From: Bacteroidales bacterium
Lineage (GTDB): Bacteria; Bacteroidota; Bacteroidia; Bacteroidales; Muribaculaceae
DNA: 58,277 nt
NCBI GenBank assembly: GCA_029007645.1
Contig: JAQXIE010000048.1
Span: 1 to 58,277, forward strand
Reading direction: 5' to 3'
Made by a program: the position numbers and the translations under genes. Positions 35,999 through 45,551 of the stretch are shown one piece after another (the stretch's first letter is position 1; each line of letters starts with the position of its first letter). The notes under the pieces were generated by a model. It worked only from the letters and a program-made list of their open reading frames with translations. It searched no databases and was not told where the DNA came from.

Positions 35999-37602
35999 TT
36001 CTTGGGAGCGGAGAGCAACCGGTCGTAATCGCTGGAATTGATCAGACGGTAGGCCTCCTTGAATATAGGATCATACTCGTTGTAGACCTTGAAGTAGGTG
36101 GGATTGTCGTATATGTCGCGGCCTATCAGGGCCTTGACGATCATGCGGAACAGCGGGGCGCTCTTCTCGGCCTCCGCGGCGTTGAACTTCACGCCGTCGC
36201 GGCTCTCTGCCTGATCGTAAAGGGCCTTGAGCATAGCGTCATCCACCTGGAAGCCGTTCACAAAGTCGGTGTCGGCAGGATATTTCTTCTTCACCTCGTT
36301 GCGGTGGGCGTCGACATAACCGATGGCATAGCGGGTTATGGTACCTTTGGCCATCACATCGCGGTAGTAGTGCGTAAAGTCGGCAGTGTCGAGGGGCACG
36401 AACACGTCGGGCGATATGCCGCCGCCGCCGTAGATGGGGCGTCCGAGGCGCAGCGTGTTCACGCGCAGCGAGTCGACGTACTTGATGGAATCGGCGTGCA
36501 TCAGCTCGCCCGAAGCCATGCGGTCCAGAATATCGTGGGCGTATTTGTTGCGGTCTCCCTTGGCGTAGGGTTTCTGGATGTCACGGCCCGTAGGCGTGTA
36601 GTAATGGGCTACGGTGAGCCGGATCATCGACCCGTCGTTGAAGGGGAACGGGCGCTGCACCAGCCCTTTGCCGAAGGTGCGGCGACCCACGATCAGGCCG
36701 CGGTCCCAGTCCTGGATTGCGCCTGAGGTGATCTCGGCGGCCGATGCCGAATACTGATTGGTCATCACCACCAGGCGGCCCTTGTCGAAGAGGGGTTTGA
36801 GCCCGTGGGGCTCGGTCATATGGTCGTAGCGCGGCGACGTGCGTCCCTCGGTGTAGACGGCCAGTTTGCCCGGCTCCAGGAATTCGCCCAGTATTTCGAC
36901 GGCGGCGTTGAGGTAACCGCCTCCGTTATCAACCAGGTCGAGGATCAGCTGCTTCATGCCCTGGCGCTGCAGGTCGCGGATCGCCTTCTCGACCTCGTTG
37001 CGGGTCTCGGCCGCGAACTTGTTGACGCGGATAAAACCGGTCTTCTTGTCGACCATATACGCGGCGTCGACGCTGTAGATGGGTATCTCGGCGCGGGTGA
37101 TGGTGAAATTGATGCTGTCGGGACGAACCGTGCCGGCATTGCGCAGCACACGCACGTCGACGGTGGTGCCTTTAGGCCCGCGCAACATCTTCATGATGCG
37201 CGAGTTCTTCATCTTCTGGCCCGCTATGTTGGTGTCATTGACAGCTATGATACGGTCGCCGGCAAGCATCCCGACGCGTTCGCTCGGGCCTCCGGCCACG
37301 GTCTGGATCACATAGAGCGTGTCGCTGCTCATGTTGAACGAGATACCGATTCCGCTGAAGTTCCCCTCGAGAGGTTCGTTCAGTTCCCGCGTCTCTTCGG
37401 CGTTGGAATAGGAAGAGTGGGGATCAAGCTTGTCGAGCATCCCCTTGATGGCGTCCTCCACCAGGTTCTCCTCGTTGACCGTGTCGACGTAGAACTGGTT
37501 GATTACGGCCTCGGCCAGACGCAGTTTCTGATTGGACGACAGCTGGGCCATCATGATGCTCGCACCGGCTGCCATAATTAATACGTATAGTAATTTCTTC
37601 AT
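35995..37602 (-). CDS. S41 family C-terminal processing protease
   Basis: Periplasmic Tsp/CtpA-like protease. 535 residues with a signal peptide (KKLLYVLIMAAGASIMMAQ), N-terminal helix bundle, PDZ domain (GIGISFNMSSDTLYVIQTVA, GMLAGDRIIAVND) and a catalytic Ser-Lys dyad at Ser287 (NQYSASAAEI) and Lys312 (RTFGKGLVQ). The C-terminal extension after residue 400 is typical for the Bacteroidetes group. It lies 15 nt after coaD. Confidence 0.92.
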   Translation of the reverse strand: MKKLLYVLIMAAGASIMMAQLSSNQKLRLAEAVINQFYVDTVNEENLVEDAIKGMLDKLDPHSSYSNAEETRELNEPLEGNFSGIGISFNMSSDTLYVIQTVAGGPSERVGMLAGDRIIAVNDTNIAGQKMKNSRIMKMLRGPKGTTVDVRVLRNAGTVRPDSINFTITRAEIPIYSVDAAYMVDKKTGFIRVNKFAAETRNEVEKAIRDLQRQGMKQLILDLVDNGGGYLNAAVEILGEFLEPGKLAVYTEGRTSPRYDHMTEPHGLKPLFDKGRLVVMTNQYSASAAEITSGAIQDWDRGLIVGRRTFGKGLVQRPFPFNDGSMIRLTVAHYYTPTGRDIQKPYAKGDRNKYAHDILDRMASGELMHADSIKYVDSLRVNTLRLGRPIYGGGGISPDVFVPLDTADFTHYYRDVMAKGTITRYAIGYVDAHRNEVKKKYPADTDFVNGFQVDDAMLKALYDQAESRDGVKFNAAEAEKSAPLFRMIVKALIGRDIYDNPTYFKVYNEYDPIFKEAYRLINSSDYDRLLSAPKK

Positions 37603-37617
37603 GATCCACAGGGCGTT

Positions 37618-38055
37618 TCAGGGTAAAAAGCGGGAAATGTCCATGCCGTGGCACTGCAGGTCGCGCAGGGCCGAGGAGGATACCCAAGCCAGTTCGGGAA
37701 GGGCGGGGAGCAGTACGGTCTCGATGCCGAATAGGGCTCGGTTGGCGTCGGCCAGCTGCAGTTCGTACTCGTAGTCCTTGACGCTGCGGATGCCGCGGAT
37801 TATGAAATCGGCGCCGATCCGGCGGGCGAATTCGCCCGTCAGCCCGTTGTAGGTGGTGAACTCCACGCGTGGGTCGTCGAGGTGCGGAACGGCGAAGGTC
37901 GCGTCCTCCGGCTGTTTGCATGCGTTGACGCCGCGAGCCACCACCACGCGGTCGGCTATCTGCAGCGCCCGGCGCACTATCGACTCGTGGCCCACGGTAA
38001 ACGGGTTGAAACTGCCCGGAAACAGAGCGACACGTTCTTTAGATTTCGGAGTCAT
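37618..38055 (-). CDS. coaD: Pantetheine-phosphate adenylyltransferase
   Basis: Fourth step of coenzyme A synthesis: transfers AMP to 4'-phosphopantetheine. 145 residues, slightly short for the family. The nucleotidyltransferase motif [16 protein letters not shown], the [18 protein letters not shown] core and [10 protein letters not shown] (in place of ISST) are present. The start overlaps the end of parE by 17 nt. Confidence 0.94.
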   Translation of the reverse strand: MTPKSKERVALFPGSFNPFTVGHESIVRRALQIADRVVVARGVNACKQPEDATFAVPHLDDPRVEFTTYNGLTGEFARRIGADFIIRGIRSVKDYEYELQLADANRALFGIETVLLPALPELAWVSSSALRDLQCHGMDISRFLP

Positions 38056-40027
38056 CTTCGATCACAAGGTTGTTGATGATGAATTCCTGGCGCTCCGGCG
38101 TATTCTTGCCCATGTAGAACTCCAGCAGCGAGTCGTAGGCATCCTCGCGTTTCAGTTTCACGCGGTCCAGGCGCATGTCGGGACCGATGAACTCGGCGAA
38201 CTCCGAGTCGTTGATCTCGCCGAGACCTTTGAATCGGGTTATCTCGGCATGCTGTCCGAATTTGGCGATGGCCGCTTCGCGTTCCTCATCGGTGTAGCAG
38301 TAGTAGGTGTCCTTGGGCGCGTCGGCGTCCTGCTGCGACGCCTTGCGCTTGCCGGAATTCTTACGGCGCACCGAGCGCTTGTCGCGCACGCGGAACAGCG
38401 GAGTCTGCAGGATATAGACGTGTCCCTTCTTGACCAGGTCGGGAAAGAAGGTCAGGAAGAAAGTGATCAGCAACAGACGGATGTGCATGCCGTCGACATC
38501 GGCATCCGTGGCTATGATCACCTTGTTGTAGCGGAGGCCGTCGAGGCCCTCCTCGATGTTGAGCGCCGCCTGCAGCAGGTTGAACTCCTCGTTCTTGTAG
38601 ACCACTTCCTGAGTCATGCCGAACGAGTTGAGGGGCTTTCCGCGGAGCGAGAACACGGCCTGAGTCACCGCGTTGCGCACCTTGGTGATGGTTCCCGATG
38701 CCGAGTCGCCCTCGGTGAGGAAAATCGAGCTCTCCTCGCGGCGGTCCTCCTTGGCCGACGCCTTGATATTGTCGTTGTAATGCACGCGGCAGTCGCGCAG
38801 TTTGCTGTTGTGCAGCGACACCTTCTTGGCCGTCTCGCGGGCCAGCTTGGCCACGCCGGCCATTGCCTTGCGCTGCTTCATGCTGCGGTCGATCTTGGTC
38901 AGCATATCCTCGGCGATGTCGGTGTGCTTGTGCAGATAGTCGTCAAGTTCCTTCTTGATGAAATCGCCCACGAATTTATTGACCGTGATCGGCGAGTCGG
39001 GGGCAATCTCCTTGCTGCCCAGTTTCGTTTTGGTCTGGCTCTCGAACACCGGCTCCTGGATACGGACAGACACGGCGGCGACCATGCCGTTGCGGATGTC
39101 GGCGTATTCGTAGCCCTTGCCCGAATATTCCTTGATAGTGCGCGATACGGCCTCCTTGAAAGCCGACAGGTGCGTGCCGCCCTGCGTGGTGTGCTGGCCG
39201 TTGACAAAGCTGTAATATTCCTCGCCGTTCTGGTCGGCGTGGGTCAGCACCACCTCGATGTCATCCCCTTTCAGATGGATGATGGGATAGAGGGGCCGGG
39301 CTGTCATGTTCTCCTTCAGCAGGTCGAGAAGTCCGTTGCGGCTGTGGTAGCGCTTGCCGTTGAACATCAGCTGCAGACCGACGTTTAGGTATGTGTAGTT
39401 GTTGACCATCATATCGATGGTCTCGGGATTGAAATGGAAGCCGCGGAACAGGTCGTTGTCGGGTGTGAAGCGCACCATCGTGCCGTTGGGCTCGCGCGTG
39501 GGCTCCGGTTCGCTCTGCGACACAAGATCGCCCTTCTCGAACTCTACGGTCACCTTCAGACCGTCGCGCACCGACGCCACCGTGCAGTAGCGCGACAGCG
39601 CGTTGACCGCCTTCAGGCCGACACCGTTCAGACCGACCGATTTCTTGAAATTCTTGTCGTCGAACTTTCCGCCGGTATTGATTTCCGACGCCACCTCCTT
39701 GACCTTGCCCAGGGGAATGCCGCGGCCATAGTCGCGTACAGTGACGGTTCCCTCCTCGGTGAGGGTGATGTCGATCTGTTTGCCCACGCCCATATTGAAC
39801 TCGTCGATGGAGTTGTCGATCACCTCCTTGATGAGAACATAGATACCGTCTTCGGCATGCGTGCCGTCACCGAGTTTGCCGATGTACATGCCGGGACGGC
39901 GCCTGATATGTTCGTTCCATTTCAGGGTCTGGATGGCATCGTCGGTGTAGGTCCCGGCGTTGCCTGAAGTCCCGGCTGCCTGAGTCGTTTCAGGCTCTGC
40001 TGCTGTGTTGAAAAGCGAATCTGTCAT
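38039..40027 (-). CDS. parE: DNA topoisomerase IV subunit B
   Basis: ATPase subunit of the decatenating type II topoisomerase. 662 residues. GHKL ATP site ([33 protein letters not shown]), transducer (QTKTKLGS) and TOPRIM ([24 protein letters not shown]) are complete. The N-terminus [20 protein letters not shown] is the ParE rather than the GyrB type of Bacteroidetes. First gene of a six-gene operon; parA is not in the window. Confidence 0.92.
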   Translation of the reverse strand: MTDSLFNTAAEPETTQAAGTSGNAGTYTDDAIQTLKWNEHIRRRPGMYIGKLGDGTHAEDGIYVLIKEVIDNSIDEFNMGVGKQIDITLTEEGTVTVRDYGRGIPLGKVKEVASEINTGGKFDDKNFKKSVGLNGVGLKAVNALSRYCTVASVRDGLKVTVEFEKGDLVSQSEPEPTREPNGTMVRFTPDNDLFRGFHFNPETIDMMVNNYTYLNVGLQLMFNGKRYHSRNGLLDLLKENMTARPLYPIIHLKGDDIEVVLTHADQNGEEYYSFVNGQHTTQGGTHLSAFKEAVSRTIKEYSGKGYEYADIRNGMVAAVSVRIQEPVFESQTKTKLGSKEIAPDSPITVNKFVGDFIKKELDDYLHKHTDIAEDMLTKIDRSMKQRKAMAGVAKLARETAKKVSLHNSKLRDCRVHYNDNIKASAKEDRREESSIFLTEGDSASGTITKVRNAVTQAVFSLRGKPLNSFGMTQEVVYKNEEFNLLQAALNIEEGLDGLRYNKVIIATDADVDGMHIRLLLITFFLTFFPDLVKKGHVYILQTPLFRVRDKRSVRRKNSGKRKASQQDADAPKDTYYCYTDEEREAAIAKFGQHAEITRFKGLGEINDSEFAEFIGPDMRLDRVKLKREDAYDSLLEFYMGKNTPERQEFIINNLVIEDDSEI

Positions 40028-40035
40028 GACAAGTA

Positions 40036-40043
40036 CAAAATTA
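40036..40043 (-). promoter_or_regulatory. Putative -7 element for the parE operon
   Basis: Minus-strand TAATTTTG fits TAnnTTTG but lies only 8 nt before the annotated parE ATG and has no clear -33 partner, so the mRNA would be almost leaderless. Confidence 0.35.
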
Positions 40044-40064
40044 CAAAAAAATCGGGGAAAAGTA

Positions 40065-40094
40065 TTGCCATGTCGCCAAAAAAGATTAACTTTG
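40065..40094 (+). promoter_or_regulatory. Promoter of tRNA-Ser
   Basis: TTG at 40065-40067, exactly 19 nt of spacer, TAACTTTG at 40087-40094: the textbook Bacteroidetes -33/-7 arrangement, 55 nt before the tRNA. Confidence 0.8.
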
Positions 40095-40149
40095 CAGTCG
40101 CAAAAGCGGCAAAGCTATTGAAGAGGACAGCCAACAGTAGCGTAGCTAT

Positions 40150-40237
40150 GGAGTGATGCTCGAGTGGCTGAAGAGGCAAACCTGGAAAGTTTGTATACCC
40201 CGAAAGGGTATCGGGAGTTCGAATCTCCCTCACTCCG
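40150..40237 (+). tRNA. tRNA-Ser (anticodon GGA)
   Basis: Acceptor GGAGTGA/TCACTCC, D arm CTC/GAG, anticodon stem CAAAC/GTTTG with loop CTGGAAA (anticodon GGA), long variable arm (TACCC/GGGTA), T arm GGGAG/CTCCC with loop TTCGAAT, discriminator G. CCA is not encoded. It decodes UCC and UCU. Confidence 0.95.
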
Positions 40238-40238
40238 C

Positions 40239-40281
40239 AAAAAAGAGCGGCAATTCATCCGATGAATTGCCGCTCTTTTTT
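40239..40281. terminator. Bidirectional terminator between tRNA-Ser and argH
   Basis: A 20-bp stem (AAAAAGAGCGGCAATTCAT and its complement) with a 3-nt loop and T-runs on both strands. It starts just after the tRNA and ends 21 nt from the argH stop. Confidence 0.88.
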
Positions 40282-40301
40282 GGCTATGGATCTTTAGGGT
40301 C

Positions 40302-41603
40302 TTATTTGATTCGCTGCAGCAGATCGGCCATTTTTGCGGCGATCTGCGGGTTGGCGGGGTTGCCGATGCTGCCCAGATGGGTGTGCTTGACGCTGCGCGT
40401 CGGGCGGTAGGTGCCGTTCTGCACTTCCAGACCCACCTTGCGGTACGCATCGCGGAAAGGCATTCCCTCCTCGAGCACCAGCCGGTTGACGTCCTCGACC
40501 GTGAAGATGTAGTCGTAGCGCGGGTCGTCCAGGATATTGTCCTTGACCTGGATATGCTGCAGCATGAAGTCGGCCATTTCCAGGCACTCGATCAGCTGAC
40601 TTGTGGCCGGGAACATGATATCCTTCATCAGCTGCAGGTCGCGCTGATAGCCTAACGGCAGATTGGCCGTGAGGATCGTCAGCTCGTTGGGCAGCGACTG
40701 CAGACGGTTGCATTTGCCGCGGATTATCTCGAACACGTCGGGATTCTTCTTGTGCGGCATGATGCTGGAGCCGGTGGTCAGTTCGTCGGGGAACTTGATG
40801 AACCCGAAGTTGGAGCACATGTATAGGGTCACGTCCATGGCGAGGTGCCCCAGGGTCGATGCTACGGCGGCTACGGCGGCGGCGACAGCCCGTTCGGTCT
40901 TGCCGCGGCTCATATGCGCGGCCATCACATTGTAATGGGGACGGGCAAAGCCGAGCAGCTCGGTAGTCATCTCGCGGTCCAGAGGGAAGGAGCTTCCGGC
41001 ACATGCGGCCGCGCCCAACGGGTTCTGGTTGGCTATCTCATAGGCGGCGAGGATAAGCTGCATGTCGTCGGTCAGCGTCTCGGCATAGGCGCCGAACCAG
41101 AGCCCGAACGACGAGGGCATGGCCACCTGCAGATGCGTATAGGCCGGCATCAGTTTGTCGCGGTGCTCCTCCGACAGCGCCTGCAGGCGGTCGAACAGCT
41201 TGCGCACGGCCTCCGCCAGATGCTTCAGCTCATCGCGGAAGAAGAGCTTCAGGTCGACGAGCACCTGGTCGTTGCGCGACCGGCCGGAATGTATTTTTTT
41301 GCCCACATCGCCCAGCCGGGCCGTGAGCATGAACTCAACCTGTGAATGCACGTCCTCGACGCCGTCTTCGATGCGGAACTCGCCGCGTTCGATGGAATCG
41401 GCGATATCCTGCAGCGCCGGAAGCAGCTGGTCAAGCTCTTCGCGGGTCAGAAGCCCGATCGACTCGAGCATACGTATGTGGGCCATCGATCCCTGGACAT
41501 CGTAGCGCGCAAGACGCATGTCGAGCTCGCGGTCCTGACCGACGGTGAAATTCTCTATTAACTGGTCGGGCTCAAAACCCTTGTTCCATAATTGCTGGGC
41601 CAT
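40302..41603 (-). CDS. argH: Argininosuccinate lyase
   Basis: Last step of arginine synthesis: argininosuccinate to arginine and fumarate. 433 residues of the fumarase/aspartase superfamily, with the signature GSSIMPHKKNPDVFEI, HSGRSRNDQVLVDLKLF and YTHLQVAMPSSFGLW. Last gene of the arginine operon, 24 nt after argE and followed by a strong terminator. Confidence 0.95.
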   Translation of the reverse strand: MAQQLWNKGFEPDQLIENFTVGQDRELDMRLARYDVQGSMAHIRMLESIGLLTREELDQLLPALQDIADSIERGEFRIEDGVEDVHSQVEFMLTARLGDVGKKIHSGRSRNDQVLVDLKLFFRDELKHLAEAVRKLFDRLQALSEEHRDKLMPAYTHLQVAMPSSFGLWFGAYAETLTDDMQLILAAYEIANQNPLGAAACAGSSFPLDREMTTELLGFARPHYNVMAAHMSRGKTERAVAAAVAAVASTLGHLAMDVTLYMCSNFGFIKFPDELTTGSSIMPHKKNPDVFEIIRGKCNRLQSLPNELTILTANLPLGYQRDLQLMKDIMFPATSQLIECLEMADFMLQHIQVKDNILDDPRYDYIFTVEDVNRLVLEEGMPFRDAYRKVGLEVQNGTYRPTRSVKHTHLGSIGNPANPQIAAKMADLLQRIK

Positions 41604-41627
41604 TTTGATATATTGTAATGACGTGGT

Positions 41628-42713
41628 TTACATGTAATTGTTTAGAGCCGTGATGAGGCGCGGATAGAAGTCCAGGGCGTCGTGAAGTTCGGAAATCAGC
41701 ACGAACTCGTCGGCCGAATGCGACCGGGCTGATTCGCCGGGGCCGATTTTGAGCGACGGGATGCCGTGCATCAACGCCATGTCGGAGGTGGTGGGGGAAA
41801 CGAATGTTTTTTTGCCGAGGCTCACGGCGGCCTGCACCAGCGGATGCGCGGCATCGATCACCGAGGCCTGGACGCGCGTTGACCGCGGGGTCAGACGGCT
41901 CCATTTCACAGCCTGCTGCAGCAGCCTGACAGTTTCGGGGTTGGTATAGGCATCGGTGGTGCGCACGTCGACCACATAGGTGCATTGCGCGGGTACTACA
42001 TTGTGCTGCGTTCCGGCGTTGATCATGGTGACGCTCACCTTGATCGGACCGAGGATTTCACTGACCTTGGGAGTGGTGAACGAGCGCAGGGCATCGATAT
42101 CCTCCATTGCGCGGTAGATTGCATTGATGCCTTCGTTGCGTGCGGCGTGTCCCGCTTTGCCTTCGGTCACGGCGTCGAGCACCAGGAGTCCGCGCTCGGC
42201 CACGGCGGGCTGCATGCCGGTGGGCTCGCCCACTATCACCATATCGGGCGTCAGGCCCTCGGCGGCAAGATGGGGCAGGAAGGCGCGCATGCCATGTTCG
42301 CCCATCACCTCCTCGGCGGCCGTGATGGCAAGCAGCAGGTTTACCGGAAGATCCTTGCGGTCCTTCAGCGCAAGGAATGCGCAGGCCAGGGCCACGCCCG
42401 ATGCACCGGCGTCGTTGCTGCCAAGGCCGTAAAGCCTGTCATCCTCGATGTCGGGGCTGTAAGGGTCGCGGGTATAGGCCGGCGACGGTTTCACCGTGTC
42501 GTGGTGCGAGTTCAGCATCAGAATCGGCTTGGCGGGGTCGAAGACGGGGACCAGCACATATACGTTGTTATGGAGTCTGCGGACATCGCCGGCGCCGTTG
42601 TCGGTGAGCCATTGCTGCCAGATGTCGGCGGTGGCCTCCTCCTGCCTCGACGGCGAGGGGGTGGCGATAAGATGCCGGAGCAACTCCAATGCCGAATTCT
42701 CAGTCACCTTCAT
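41628..42713 (-). CDS. argE: N-acyl-citrulline/ornithine deacylase, M20 family
   Basis: 361 residues from the Met at 42713, which overlaps the argB stop (ATGA); a longer frame to 42764 lies inside argB. Zinc-ligand motifs of M20 peptidases are visible: NSHHDTVKPSP, GLGSNDAGASG, TAAEEVMGEHG, VGEPTGMQPAVAERG and SARSHSADEFV. Beside an N-acylornithine carbamoyltransferase, the expected substrate is N-acyl-L-citrulline, released as citrulline for ArgG. Which acyl group it cleaves (acetyl or succinyl) is inferred, not seen. Confidence 0.88.
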   Translation of the reverse strand: MKVTENSALELLRHLIATPSPSRQEEATADIWQQWLTDNGAGDVRRLHNNVYVLVPVFDPAKPILMLNSHHDTVKPSPAYTRDPYSPDIEDDRLYGLGSNDAGASGVALACAFLALKDRKDLPVNLLLAITAAEEVMGEHGMRAFLPHLAAEGLTPDMVIVGEPTGMQPAVAERGLLVLDAVTEGKAGHAARNEGINAIYRAMEDIDALRSFTTPKVSEILGPIKVSVTMINAGTQHNVVPAQCTYVVDVRTTDAYTNPETVRLLQQAVKWSRLTPRSTRVQASVIDAAHPLVQAAVSLGKKTFVSPTTSDMALMHGIPSLKIGPGESARSHSADEFVLISELHDALDFYPRLITALNNYM

Positions 42714-43483
42714 TGCAGAGTGATGATTGTGCCGCGGTCGGAATTCAGGGCCGAGGAGCTGCATATGCGCACCTCGGTGACGCCCTGCTCGGCGGCCTGC
42801 AATGCGTTGTGAATCTTGGGAATCATTCCCTTGGCGACTATGCCCCGCTCCTTGAGGTCGGCGAACGACTCGGCCGTGATATGCGGGATGACGGAGTTTT
42901 CATCGTCGAGGTCAGTCATGACGCCGGCTTTTTCGAAGCAGAAAGTGAGCCGGACGGGAGCCACGCGGGCTGCGCCGACAGCCACGGCGGCGGCCACGGA
43001 GTCGGCGTTGCAGTTCAGCAGCGTTCCGGCGCCGTCATGGTTGATGGCGCAGAACACCGGGACATAACCGCCTCCGATTAGCGTGCTGATGAAACGGTCG
43101 GACACGCGCGCCGGGTCGATGTCGCCGACAAAACCGTAATCCACCGGAACGGCGGGACGCCGGGTGGCAGGAATCACATTGCCGTCGGCGCCGGTGAGGC
43201 CCACGGCATTGCAGCCATGTTTCTGCAGCAGCGACACTATGCGCTTGTTGATCAGGCCGGCGTAGACCATGGTGACGATCTCGAGAGTGCGTGCGTCCGT
43301 TACGCGGCGACCTTCGATCATCGTGGCCTCGATGCCCATCTCGCGGCTCATGCGCGTGGCCTCCTTGCCACCGCCGTGAACCAGGATCTTGTCGCCGGGC
43401 AGCGCAGCGAAATCCTCGATGAACTTCTCCAGCGCCGCGGGATCGTCGATGACGTTGCCACCGATCTTGACTACGTTTATCAT
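42710..43483 (-). CDS. argB: N-acylglutamate kinase
   Basis: Second step: phosphorylates the gamma-carboxylate of the N-acylglutamate. 257 residues of the amino-acid kinase family: KIGGNVIDDPAALEKF, HGGGKEATRMSREMGIEATM, GRRVTDARTLEIV and GGYVPVFCAINHD. It sits between argF' and argE with coupled ends. Whether acetyl- or succinyl-glutamate is used depends on the first enzyme; the carbamoyltransferase suggests succinyl. Confidence 0.94.
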   Translation of the reverse strand: MINVVKIGGNVIDDPAALEKFIEDFAALPGDKILVHGGGKEATRMSREMGIEATMIEGRRVTDARTLEIVTMVYAGLINKRIVSLLQKHGCNAVGLTGADGNVIPATRRPAVPVDYGFVGDIDPARVSDRFISTLIGGGYVPVFCAINHDGAGTLLNCNADSVAAAVAVGAARVAPVRLTFCFEKAGVMTDLDDENSVIPHITAESFADLKERGIVAKGMIPKIHNALQAAEQGVTEVRICSSSALNSDRGTIITLQ

Positions 43484-44433
43484 AGCGATTCCAGCATCAT
43501 TTTCAGCACGGTCGTGGCCGAAATCTCGCGGTTGGCGGCTTCGGGAATCACGATGCTGCGTTCGGACTCGATCACATCGTCGGTGACGATCATGTTGCGG
43601 CGCACGGGCAGGCAGTGCATGAACCGGGCGTTGTTGGTCAGGGCCATCTTGGCGCTGTCGATGGTCCAGCCGCGGTCGGTGCTGAGGATCTTGCCGTAGT
43701 TGGGATCGGCGTAGGCCGACCAGTTCTTGGCATATACGAAGTCAGCGCCTTCCAGAGCCTTGTTCTGATCGTATTCGATCCGGGCCGAGCAGGTGAATTT
43801 CGTGTCGAGCTCGTAACCGTGCGGATGGGTGATGACGAAATCATAGTCGGTGGCGTTCATCCATTCGGCGAACGAATTTGGGACGGCCTGCGGAAGCGCG
43901 CGGGGATGCGGCGCCCAGGTCAGTACCACCTTGGGACGTTCAACTTCCTTGAACTCCTCGATGGTGATGAGGTCGGCGAAGGCCTGCAGCGGGTGGCATG
44001 TGGCCGCCTCCATACTGAAGACGGGACGGCCCGAATACTTGATGAACTGGTTCAGGACACGCTCCTCGTAGTCTTCTGCCTTATCGACCAGACCGGCGAA
44101 GGAACGTACGCCGATGATGTCGCAGTAGGAGGCCATGACGGGAATGGCCTCGAGCAGATGCTCGGCCTTGTCGCCGTCCATCACCACCCCGCGCTCGGTC
44201 TCGAGTTTCCAGGCGCCCTGGTTGACGTCAAGCACCATAACGTTCATGCCTAAGTTCATCGCCGCCTTCTGTGTGGAGAGACGCGTGCGCAGCGATGAAT
44301 TGAAGAATATCATCAGCAAGGTCTTGTTACGCCCCAGTTCAGTGAAGGCATAACGGTCTTTCTTTATTTCGGCGGCCATTGCCAGGGCCTTGTCAAGCGG
44401 ACCCAGGTCGGCTACGGATGTGAATGTTCTCAT
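43480..44433 (-). CDS. argF': N-succinylornithine (N-acylornithine) carbamoyltransferase
   Basis: Transfers carbamoyl phosphate to an N-acylated ornithine, forming N-acylcitrulline. 317 residues. Carbamoyl-phosphate loop FFNSSLRTRLSTQKAA, TWAPHPRALPQAVPNSFAEW, and HCLPVRRNMIVTDDVIE replacing the HCLP loop of classical OTC. The closest family known to me is Bacteroides fragilis SOTCase. The specificity position (residue 90, in DGDKAEHLLEAIP) is Ala; B. fragilis SOTCase has Pro and Xanthomonas AOTCase has Glu. Published mutants of the Glu enzyme to Ala behave as SOTCase, so a succinyl substrate is favoured. Confidence 0.92.
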   Translation of the reverse strand: MRTFTSVADLGPLDKALAMAAEIKKDRYAFTELGRNKTLLMIFFNSSLRTRLSTQKAAMNLGMNVMVLDVNQGAWKLETERGVVMDGDKAEHLLEAIPVMASYCDIIGVRSFAGLVDKAEDYEERVLNQFIKYSGRPVFSMEAATCHPLQAFADLITIEEFKEVERPKVVLTWAPHPRALPQAVPNSFAEWMNATDYDFVITHPHGYELDTKFTCSARIEYDQNKALEGADFVYAKNWSAYADPNYGKILSTDRGWTIDSAKMALTNNARFMHCLPVRRNMIVTDDVIESERSIVIPEAANREISATTVLKMMLESL

Positions 44434-45551
44434 AATTTTTTAAGGGTGTCGATAAACTGACGGGCCTGATCCATCGAGATGGAGAGGGCGGGAAGGAGAC
44501 GAACCGTGTATTGGCCGGCGCCTCCGGTGAAGATATGGTGGTCGAAGAGGAGTTTGCGGCGCAGGTCGGGACCCGTGTAGCCCTCCATTTCGAAGCCGAT
44601 CATCAGGCCTCGTCCGCGCACGTCGGTCACCTTGGGCATCTTGCGCAGTTCGGCAATAAGATATTCGCCGACCTTGCGGGCGTTCTCTACCAGTTGCTCA
44701 TTCTCAATCACATCGAGAACGGCGATTGCGGCCGCGCATGCCAGATGATTGCCGCCGAAGGTGGTGCCCAACATTCCTTTGGAAGCGGGAATCGCGGGCG
44801 ATATCAGCACGGCACCCATCGGAAAACCGTTGGCGATGCCCTTGGCGCAGGTGATGATGTCGGGACAGATGCCGGCATGCTGGTGGGCGAAGAACTGCCC
44901 CGAGCGACCGTAGCCCGACTGAATCTCGTCAAGGATCAGCAACGTGCCGGAGGCCTTGCACTCCTCGGAGAGGAATTTCAGGAAGTCGTCGGAAGGCTCG
45001 TGGATGCCCGACACACCCTGGATGCCCTCGACAATCACAGCGGCGTATTTGCCGGTGTCTAAAGCCTCGCGGGCAGCGCTCTTGTCGTTGAGGGGCACGA
45101 AGTCAACCTTGCCTGTCTCGTTGAAGGGGGCGCGTATCCTGGGATTGTCGGTAACGGCGACAGCGCCCGACGTGCGGCCGTGGAATGCCTTGCCGATAGC
45201 CAGGATCCGGTCGCGGCCCGTGGTGAACGACGCCAGTTTCAGGGCGTTCTCGTTGGCCTCGGCGCCCGAATTGACCAGAAACAGATTGTAGTCCCCGTAG
45301 CCCGACACATTTCCGAGCTTGTTGGCCAGTCGCTGCTGCAGCGAGTTTTGCACCGAATTGGAATAGAAGCCCAGACGCGACACCTGGTCGGAGATGGCCT
45401 GCACATAGTGCGGATGCGCATGGCCGATCGAGATGACGGCATGGCCACCGTAGAGGTCCAGATATTCCGTGCCGTCCTCGGTATAAACATGCGAGCCGGC
45501 GCCGCGCACCGGCTCGATGTCGTACAACGAATATACGTCGAATAAATTCAT
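44430..45551 (-). CDS. argD: N-acylornithine aminotransferase
   Basis: PLP enzyme converting N-acylglutamate semialdehyde to N-acylornithine. 373 residues, class III aminotransferase, with LILDEIQSGYGRSGQFFAHQ and the PLP-lysine segment IITCAKGIANGFPMGAVL; GKAFHGRTSGAVAVT is also present. It overlaps argF' by 4 nt and shares one base with argC. Confidence 0.93.
   Translation of the reverse strand: MNLFDVYSLYDIEPVRGAGSHVYTEDGTEYLDLYGGHAVISIGHAHPHYVQAISDQVSRLGFYSNSVQNSLQQRLANKLGNVSGYGDYNLFLVNSGAEANENALKLASFTTGRDRILAIGKAFHGRTSGAVAVTDNPRIRAPFNETGKVDFVPLNDKSAAREALDTGKYAAVIVEGIQGVSGIHEPSDDFLKFLSEECKASGTLLILDEIQSGYGRSGQFFAHQHAGICPDIITCAKGIANGFPMGAVLISPAIPASKGMLGTTFGGNHLACAAAIAVLDVIENEQLVENARKVGEYLIAELRKMPKVTDVRGRGLMIGFEMEGYTGPDLRRKLLFDHHIFTGGAGQYTVRLLPALSISMDQARQFIDTLKKL

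Noticed and set aside
37853-39388. 511-codon plus-strand frame opposite coaD/parE
   Set aside because: Antisense to intact coaD and parE; no motifs or signal sequence.
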